From GYS-P2D sp964489125 (GTDB lineage: Bacteria; Bacteroidota; Bacteroidia; Chitinophagales; Saprospiraceae), in NCBI GenBank assembly GCA_964489125.1, contig CAZAXY010000033.1, positions 1-29,482 of the forward strand: DNA of 29,482 nt, written 5' to 3'. Of this stretch, positions 25,134 to 29,482 are shown piece by piece (position 1 is the first letter of the stretch; each line of letters starts with the position of its first letter). The notes under the pieces are model-generated. The model saw only the letters and a list, made by a program, of their open reading frames with translations. It did not search any database and was not told the origin of the DNA. The position numbers and the translations under genes were made by a program.

Positions 25134-26465
25134 ATGTCACAAGTTATACTGGGAGATAAAGAATACTTCAAAGGCATCGGTAAGATTCCATTTGAAGGCA
25201 AAGAGTCTCGTAACCCTTTAGCCTTTAAATATTACGACCCAAGTCGAGTCGTCAGAGGAAAGTCTATGGCAGAACATTTCAAGTTTGCCATCGCTTATTG
25301 GCACAGCTTCTGCAATGATGGCGCCGATCCATTTGGTTCGCCAACTAAGATATATCCGTGGAACACAGCTCAAGATCCTGTCCAAAATGCTAAGGACAAA
25401 ATGGATGCGGCATTTGAATTCTTGAGTAAGCTTGGAGTTAACTATTTCTGCTTCCATGATGTAGACTTAATCGATGAAGCTCCCTTAGCAGAATTTGAAA
25501 GGCGCTTAGACGTCATCACAGATTATGCCCTTGAAAAAATGAAGGGTACTGACATCAAGGTGCTTTGGGGAACAGCCAACCTGTTCAGCCATCCACGCTA
25601 CATGAATGGTGCTGCCACTAATCCTGACTTCAATACCTTAGCCTATGCAGGTGCTCAGGTTAAAAATGCGCTCGATGCTACTATCAAGTTAGGCGGAGAG
25701 AATTATGTCTTCTGGGGTGGTCGAGAAGGCTACATGTCTCTGCTTAATACTGATATGAAGAAGGAACTTGATCATATCGCCCAGTTCTTTCATCTGGCTA
25801 GAGACTATGCTAGATCACAAGGATTCAAGGGAGATTTCTTTATAGAGCCTAAGCCGGCCGAACCTTCTAAGCATCAATATGACTATGATGCAGCAACAGT
25901 GATTGGGTTCTTGCGAGAGTATGATCTTATGGATGACTTCAAGTTAAATCTAGAAGTAAATCATGCCACCCTAGCTAATCATACCATGGCACATGAGATG
26001 CAAGTCGCCGCTAATGCTGGTATGCTCGGTAGCATGGACGCTAATAGAGGTGACTATCAGAATGGATGGGATACAGATCAGTTTCCTGTTGATCTCTATG
26101 AGCTCACGGAGATGATGTTAGTCTTTTTAGACGCTGGTGGATTCCAAGGAGGGGGCGGTATCAACTTCGATGCTAAGACTCGAAGGAATTCTACGGATCT
26201 CACGGATCTGTTTTATGCTCATATCGGCGGCATGGATGCATTTGCAAGATCGCTCCTTATCGCTGATCAGATCAAAGAGCACTCTGATTATAACAAGCTA
26301 CGTGGAGAACGATATGAATCATTTGATAGCGAGAAGGGATTACAATTTAAGTCTGGACAGTTGAGTCTTAAGGACTTGCATGCTCTCGCACACAGCAATG
26401 GAGAGCCTGCACATATCAGCGGCAGACAAGAATTATTTGAAAATATCATCAACCAGTTCATTTAG
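25134..26465 (+). CDS. xylA: Xylose isomerase
   Basis: 443 residues from ATG at 25134, the family length; an in-frame TTG at 25089 would add 15 unrelated residues. The family start GDKEYFKGIGKIPFEGK is intact. The catalytic histidine lies in FCFHDVDL (about 101), the metal-binding glutamate in IEPKPAEPSKHQYD (about 232), and LEVNHATLANHTMAHE (about 268), GMLGSMDANRGDYQNGWDTD (about 291) and GGGINFDAKTRRNS (about 336) complete the two metal sites. The enzyme converts D-xylose to D-xylulose (and glucose to fructose) with Mg or Mn. No xylulokinase or transporter is visible in the window, though the gap downstream may hide something. Palindromes downstream may be operator or terminator sequences. 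Confidence 0.97.
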   Translation: MSQVILGDKEYFKGIGKIPFEGKESRNPLAFKYYDPSRVVRGKSMAEHFKFAIAYWHSFCNDGADPFGSPTKIYPWNTAQDPVQNAKDKMDAAFEFLSKLGVNYFCFHDVDLIDEAPLAEFERRLDVITDYALEKMKGTDIKVLWGTANLFSHPRYMNGAATNPDFNTLAYAGAQVKNALDATIKLGGENYVFWGGREGYMSLLNTDMKKELDHIAQFFHLARDYARSQGFKGDFFIEPKPAEPSKHQYDYDAATVIGFLREYDLMDDFKLNLEVNHATLANHTMAHEMQVAANAGMLGSMDANRGDYQNGWDTDQFPVDLYELTEMMLVFLDAGGFQGGGGINFDAKTRRNSTDLTDLFYAHIGGMDAFARSLLIADQIKEHSDYNKLRGERYESFDSEKGLQFKSGQLSLKDLHALAHSNGEPAHISGRQELFENIINQFI

Positions 26466-26480
26466 AGCTTCAATTATTAT

Positions 26481-26496
26481 TGTTGATGTATCAACA
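26481..26496. repeat. 16-bp palindrome TGTTGAT-GT-ATCAACA after xylA
   Basis: Two perfect 7-base arms around a GT centre, 15 bases past the xylA stop. It may be a dimeric-regulator operator or the stem of a short terminator; the following sequence is T-rich but has no clean T-run. A near copy (TGTTGATATATCAA) lies at 26568-26581. Confidence 0.5.
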
Positions 26497-26563
26497 CTTT
26501 GTTGATTTATATTAAGTCTCTCTGAATCAATCGCTTACATTAACTTGAGCAGCATACACACTT

Positions 26564-26618
26564 ATCGTGTTGATATATCAATTATTGTTCTGAAGAGTAC
26601 GCGTCAGTGTTTTAAGCC
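26564..26618 (+). repeat. 55-bp exact repeat, left copy, abutting the gap
   Basis: Ends at the last base before the run of N and is identical over 55 bases to 26719-26773, which starts at the first base after it. Contains a TTGATATATCAA palindrome. The exact length and placement suggest unmerged contig ends rather than a biological repeat. Confidence 0.9.
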
Positions 26619-26718
26619 NNNNNNNNNNNNNNNNNNNNNNNNNNNNNNNNNNNNNNNNNNNNNNNNNNNNNNNNNNNNNNNNNNNNNNNNNNNNNNNNNN
26701 NNNNNNNNNNNNNNNNNN
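26619..26718. other. Assembly gap of exactly 100 N
   Basis: A run of 100 undetermined bases between the two copies of the 55-bp repeat. The round number is typical of a scaffolding placeholder, so real distance and content are unknown. Reading frames that cross it are meaningless. Confidence 0.97.
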
Positions 26719-26773
26719 ATCGTGTTGATATATCAATTATTGTTCTGAAGAGTACGCGTCAGTGTTTTAAGCC
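26719..26773 (+). repeat. 55-bp exact repeat, right copy
   Basis: Identical to 26564-26618. It ends 3 bases before the stop codon of the SGNH remnant at 26777. Confidence 0.9.
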
Positions 26774-26776
26774 CTT

Positions 26777-27330
26777 TCACTTGACATAGGGAGCAATCAC
26801 TTGACGCCATATGTCATAACCTTTATCATTCATATGCAACTCATCATGAATGAAAATATCTGTCATCACTTTGCCATCTTCTCCTAACATGGGCGTCCAG
26901 ACATCTATAAAATGAACTTGCTCATGAGACATAGCCAATTGACTTATTAGGTTATTAAGGTCAATATACTGTGGTGCATATGACCATCTCGCCACATTCG
27001 GTTTTGGAGAGATAAAATAGATGTCACTCTCCGGTAGATGGCGAAATATATCTTCGATAAGTTCCCGTGCCTCTAGGATAATAGCCGCAGGTTCTTCTCC
27101 ATCGGCGATGTCATTATCACCTTCGTAATACCAGCTCAGCTTAAGTTTTGTCATGGGTAGGAAGGAAAGACCACAAGATCTACTTAGTCGATACCGATCA
27201 ATAATACTATTGACGCTTATTCATAAAAACCAACGTTCTTATTCGGAAGTAGCCAATGTGCTTCTATGTAACTCTTGACATCTTCCTTGAGAATAACTTT
27301 GTGTCATTTCGAGGTCACGAGAAATACTTA
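26777..27330 (-). pseudogene. Decayed SGNH/GDSL-family hydrolase
   Basis: The 125-codon stretch from 27154 to 26777 is the C-terminal half of an SGNH hydrolase: YYEGDND (the GxND block, oxyanion asparagine) and the terminal DELHMNDKGYDIW with the catalytic Asp-x-x-His. The N-terminal block with the nucleophile serine is missing from this frame. Upstream, the same frame stays open to a stop at 27221, and a second frame (27217-27303, AHWLLPNKNVGFYE) resembles the segment that should precede it, with further stops beyond. This reads as a gene broken by at least one frameshift and several stops. Alternatively it is a truncated but expressed fragment; without the serine it should be inactive. The similarity upstream of 27154 is by eye and weaker. 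Confidence 0.62.
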
Positions 27331-27423
27331 GACTTTTTCTTACGCTGCTCTATGTTTTGCAGATAAGTTACGGCGTGCTAATATGAAGTTCTGACTTCAG
27401 ACCTAAGCATTCTGTTTTAATGA

Positions 27424-27500
27424 CCATGATAAGTGGTACAGACTATGAAGATTTTTCAATCGCCCCTCATCAAAACGACAAATGCGAGGGGGATTGGTCC
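27424..27500 (-). repeat. Conserved hairpin-bearing element, copy 1, 3' of the repeat-protein gene
   Basis: Just past the stop of the 17-residue-repeat gene. About 55 bases match 29244-29300 closely, including a 19-base identical core (ACAGACTATGAAGATTTTT and flanks). On the minus strand it has a stem CAATCcCCCTC / GAGGGGCGATTG with one bulge and a loop of about 17 bases. It may be a transcription end or an RNA 3' structure; the T-run expected of a classical terminator is absent on this strand. Confidence 0.6.
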
Positions 27501-27506
27501 ATCAAA

Positions 27507-28799
27507 CTACTCTTCCTTATCCGACAGCAATAATTGCTCGATCCGTTCCAAGCGCTCTTGCAGCTCTCTAATCTCCTGATCCTTCTTGGCTAGCTGTTCT
27601 TGTTGATCGGCTATCTCTTGAGTCAATGCCTGAATCGCAATCAGCGATACCCCATCAGCATCTATCGTAGAGATGTTGTCTCCGCCAGTCCCTAAACCAA
27701 AAGCCTCATAAAATGACTCTGCTGTAGGTCCGATGTGTCGCACATCTGGATCAGACTTATATGACCACTCTGAGATATCCAGCTGATTAATCTTATCGAG
27801 GACAAGCATCGGTGCTACAGTAGCAAATCGATCCTTAAGCTTAATGCTCGACGGATTAGTCAGTCCTGCAGTAACCTCGAAGGTTCCATTGATCCGCACA
27901 AAGTCATTGTCAAACTCGCCATAGATGAGGGGGTCGTCATTGCCAGAAGTATCGTTATTTGCCTCAATATAAAGCTTATTACTACCCGCATTAGCAACCG
28001 TAGGGCCTGCACCTCTACCTATAACAACATTGTTTGATCCTGTGGTAATTCCACTGCCAGCACCACTTCCGAAAATAGAATTACCATTACCTGTTGTATT
28101 TTGAATTCCTGCTCTATTTCCAAAAAAGGCATTGTTAAAACTTGTAGTATTCCCAAAACCCGCAGAATTTCCAAAAAAGGCATTATCTCCGCCTGTTGAA
28201 TTTCGCATTCCAGCTTCTCGGCCAAAAAAGCAGTTATCAACGCCAGAAGTATTATTACGTCCAGCATCACTACCAAAAAATGAATTACTACTAGCTGATG
28301 TATTACTAAAGCCTGCACGTAGACCAAAGAAGGAATTGCTACTGCCAAAATTATTACGTCCAGCATCACTGCCAAAAAATGAATTATCATCACCAGAATT
28401 ATTATTACGTCCAGCATCACTGCCAAAAAATGAATTGTTCACTCCAGTGGTGTTTGATAAGCCCGCATCGCTGCCAAAAAAAGAGTTATCTCTTGCTGTT
28501 GTATTCGAAAATCCTGCACCACGGCCAAAAAAGGAGTTATCATTACCAGTCGTATTCGCAAAACCCGCACTACTACCAAAAAAGGAATTATCATCACCTG
28601 TCGTATTGAGTACTCCTGCAAACCTGCCATAAAACGAGTTCTCTCCGCCGCTTGTATTATCTCTTCCTGCATTCGTCCCTAAGAAGGAATTAGTGCCAGA
28701 ACAGTTTGAGGCGCACTGACCAACCATGTCATAGGTTAGCGTACTGGTAATGAAAAAAAACATAAAGAAAGACGGTAGTATTTTTTTTAATTGAAACAT
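27507..28799 (-). CDS. Secreted repeat protein with 17-residue NSFFG repeats and S74-like C-terminal region
   Basis: 430 residues from ATG at 28799, which opens a signal peptide (MFQLKKILPSFFMFFFITST); an earlier in-frame start at 28844 adds 15 unlikely residues. Residues about 33-265 are roughly 14 tandem units of 17 residues, consensus xxNTTGxDNSFFGSDAG, one unit being 16. The regular Asn/Gly/Phe pattern suggests a beta-solenoid, as in trimeric adhesin and tail-fibre shafts. The C-terminal part has SSIKLKDRF (about 317), RHIGPTAESFYEAFGLG, STIDADGVSLIAIQAL (about 375) and a coiled coil to the end, the layout of peptidase S74 intramolecular-chaperone domains. The usual SDxRxK dyad is not clear. 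Likely a trimeric surface fibre; function unproven. A decayed paralogue lies directly upstream. Confidence 0.85.
   Translation of the reverse strand: MFQLKKILPSFFMFFFITSTLTYDMVGQCASNCSGTNSFLGTNAGRDNTSGGENSFYGRFAGVLNTTGDDNSFFGSSAGFANTTGNDNSFFGRGAGFSNTTARDNSFFGSDAGLSNTTGVNNSFFGSDAGRNNNSGDDNSFFGSDAGRNNFGSSNSFFGLRAGFSNTSASSNSFFGSDAGRNNTSGVDNCFFGREAGMRNSTGGDNAFFGNSAGFGNTTSFNNAFFGNRAGIQNTTGNGNSIFGSGAGSGITTGSNNVVIGRGAGPTVANAGSNKLYIEANNDTSGNDDPLIYGEFDNDFVRINGTFEVTAGLTNPSSIKLKDRFATVAPMLVLDKINQLDISEWSYKSDPDVRHIGPTAESFYEAFGLGTGGDNISTIDADGVSLIAIQALTQEIADQQEQLAKKDQEIRELQERLERIEQLLLSDKEE
28019..28700 (-). repeat. 51-bp tandem repeat array within the repeat-protein gene
   Basis: About 13-14 imperfect units of 51 bp, one shortened by 3 bp, encode the 17-residue repeats. 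Neighbouring units near 28260-28440 are nearly identical (AATTATTATTACGTCCAGCA recurs), which suggests recent unit duplication or exchange. Unit number may vary between strains. Confidence 0.9.
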
Positions 28800-28844
28800 A
28801 CGTTTGGTTGAACATTGAAAATGCCACAATATAAAAATTAACAA

Positions 28845-29100
28845 GTAGTCTGACCGTTACCTCGAAAGTACCATTGATTGTCACGAAGTCATTATCATAT
28901 TCGCCATTGATGAAGGGGTATCGTCGCCGTAATTGTTACTCCTAATAATATATAGAGTCGATTGCTGATAGTCGAGTTAGCGGCTGTTGGATCTGCTCCT
29001 CTTCCTATAATTACATTATTAGAACCAGAAAAATCTTCGCAAACCTGTAGCTAGTCCAAAAATAGAACTTCTGTGCCTGTTGTATTTGACAAGCTCCTCC
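28845..29100 (-). pseudogene. Decayed copy of the 17-residue-repeat protein gene
   Basis: On the minus strand this stretch encodes SGSNNVIIGRGADPTAAN and, after a frameshift, FINGEYDNDFVTINGTFEV, which match TGSNNVVIGRGAGPTVAN and YGEFDNDFVRINGTFEV of the intact gene at 27507-28799. Stop codons and at least one frameshift break it. Only the end of the repeat region and the start of the C-terminal part remain, followed directly by the 45-bp upstream region of the intact gene. It shows a past tandem duplication. Confidence 0.88.
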
Positions 29101-29106
29101 TTTTTT

Positions 29107-29188
29107 TGTCCACCTTACAAATGAAGACAGGTTTGTGAGACATCCTCCGACTGTTGCCACCTGACTGTTGTTCTTCTGAAGGCGGACA
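29107..29188. mobile_element. 82-bp structure with insertion-sequence-like inverted ends (possible relic)
   Basis: The left end TGTCCACCTTAC and the reverse complement of the right end, TGTCCGCCTTCA, agree in 9 of the first 10 bases, with further scattered matches over about 24 bases. There is no transposase and no clear target duplication. It could be a deleted IS or small non-autonomous element, or chance. It lies between the decayed gene copy and element copy 2. Confidence 0.3.
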
Positions 29189-29243
29189 CGTCTCGACAAG
29201 CTCAGATATAAAGGAGGCGTTCTATAGGAGTGTCCTACTTCAT

Positions 29244-29310
29244 CAACATGATTAATGGAACAGACTATGAAGATTTTTCATTCGTCCCTCATTCAAAATG
29301 AAAAAAAGGG
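29244..29310 (-). repeat. Conserved hairpin-bearing element, copy 2
   Basis: Matches 27424-27480 over about 55 bases in the same orientation. The hairpin persists in altered form (CGACCCT / AGGGACG on the minus strand). No repeat-protein coding sequence is visible beyond it up to the window end, so it may be the 3' remnant of a further lost copy. Confidence 0.6.
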
Positions 29311-29436
29311 TCGACAGCGGCATAGTCCTAACCTTTTACTCTTGTCAAATCACCACACTGTTCAAAAAAGATGCGATTTTTTTACTGATTATCAATGAGT
29401 TATAAACCCACTCAACAAAAAGAATCGCTCAAAACC
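29311..29436. other. Non-coding stretch before the right-edge promoter
   Basis: AT-rich, with no convincing reading frame or RNA gene on either strand. Together with the decayed sequences from 28800 onward it forms a 680-bp region without an intact gene. Confidence 0.6.
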
Positions 29437-29467
29437 TTGTTATATCTATCATGAGGCTGTACTTTTG
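29437..29467 (+). promoter_or_regulatory. Bacteroidota-type promoter at right edge (TTG - 20 bases - TACTTTTG)
   Basis: TTG at 29437-29439, a 20-base spacer, and TACTTTTG at 29460-29467, a full match to TAnnTTTG with the spacing usual for the -33/-7 promoter of this phylum. It points to a gene or RNA beginning just beyond the window. Confidence 0.6.
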
Positions 29468-29482
29468 CGGCTCTTTAAGAAA

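Noticed and set aside
26545..26748. Open frame reading through the N-run
   Set aside because: It exists only because undetermined bases are not counted as stops.
27426..27527. Small plus-strand frame starting MISGTDYEDFS, shared in part with 29247
   Set aside because: The two copies differ at all codon positions, not mainly the third, and the region is better explained as a repeated hairpin element; it also overlaps the end of the fibre gene.
28132..28632. Open frame of 166 codons antisense to the repeat-fibre gene, with PASLPKNELL-type repeats
   Set aside because: It is the complement of the 51-bp coding repeats; any in-phase repeat array gives such a low-complexity shadow.
28019..28700. 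Regular 51-bp repeats that could suggest a CRISPR array
   Set aside because: There are no unique spacers between constant repeats; the period is a whole number of codons and encodes 17-residue protein units.
29011..29199. Minus-strand open frame of 62 codons near the right end
   Set aside because: It crosses the decayed fibre-gene copy in the wrong frame and the inverted-end structure; no protein-like features.

Overview
The window looks like chromosomal DNA of a member of the Bacteroidota, possibly a marine Saprospiria- or Cytophagia-like lineage (the class is inference). The evidence is a gingipain-family/PorU-like peptidase with a type IX secretion C-terminal domain, a PorE-like TPR/PD40/OmpA lipoprotein, a GYDIA-type GHMP kinase with a mevalonate-pathway reductase and type 2 isomerase, promoter elements of the TAnnTTTG type, and the absence of clear Shine-Dalgarno sites. 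The DNA is moderately AT-rich and densely coding up to about 26.5 kb. I see no tRNA, rRNA, CRISPR array or intact transposase.

Layout. 1-5482 (minus strand): a 5'-complete, window-truncated RlmD-type 23S rRNA methyltransferase, a PorE-like OmpA lipoprotein, a TPR protein and a PqiA-like membrane protein. 5597-7398 (plus): a SIMPL-domain protein and a GYDIA GHMP kinase. 7382-11673: a glycosyltransferase block (three GT2 and one GT4) on alternating strands, with a stand-alone GyrI-like protein translationally coupled to one GT2. 11654-16546 (minus): a 1630-residue C25/PorU2-like protein. 16692-19713 (plus): a membrane GT2, RsmG and an MscS channel with overlapping ends. 19775-21406 (plus): an Nfu-type Fe-S scaffold and an outer-membrane beta-barrel protein. 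21433-23764 (minus): HMG-CoA reductase and type 2 IPP isomerase in an overlapping pair. 23923-26465 (plus): a secreted TPR protein and xylose isomerase.

From 26466 to the end the character changes. There is an assembly gap flanked by an exact 55-bp repeat, a decayed SGNH hydrolase, an intact secreted protein of 17-residue repeats with an S74-like tail, a decayed copy of that same gene immediately upstream, a duplicated hairpin-bearing element, an 82-bp structure with insertion-sequence-like inverted ends, and a promoter running out of the window.

How the genes work together. The mevalonate genes (reductase, isomerase, probably the GHMP kinase) feed isoprenoid synthesis. The glycosyltransferases probably build a surface polysaccharide. 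The PorE-like and PorU2-like proteins belong to, or resemble, the type IX secretion and cell-surface attachment machinery. No wholly new system is evident. The most notable items are the leader hairpin of the PorU2-like gene, the GT4 gene without a canonical start codon, and the decaying repeat-protein locus at the right end.
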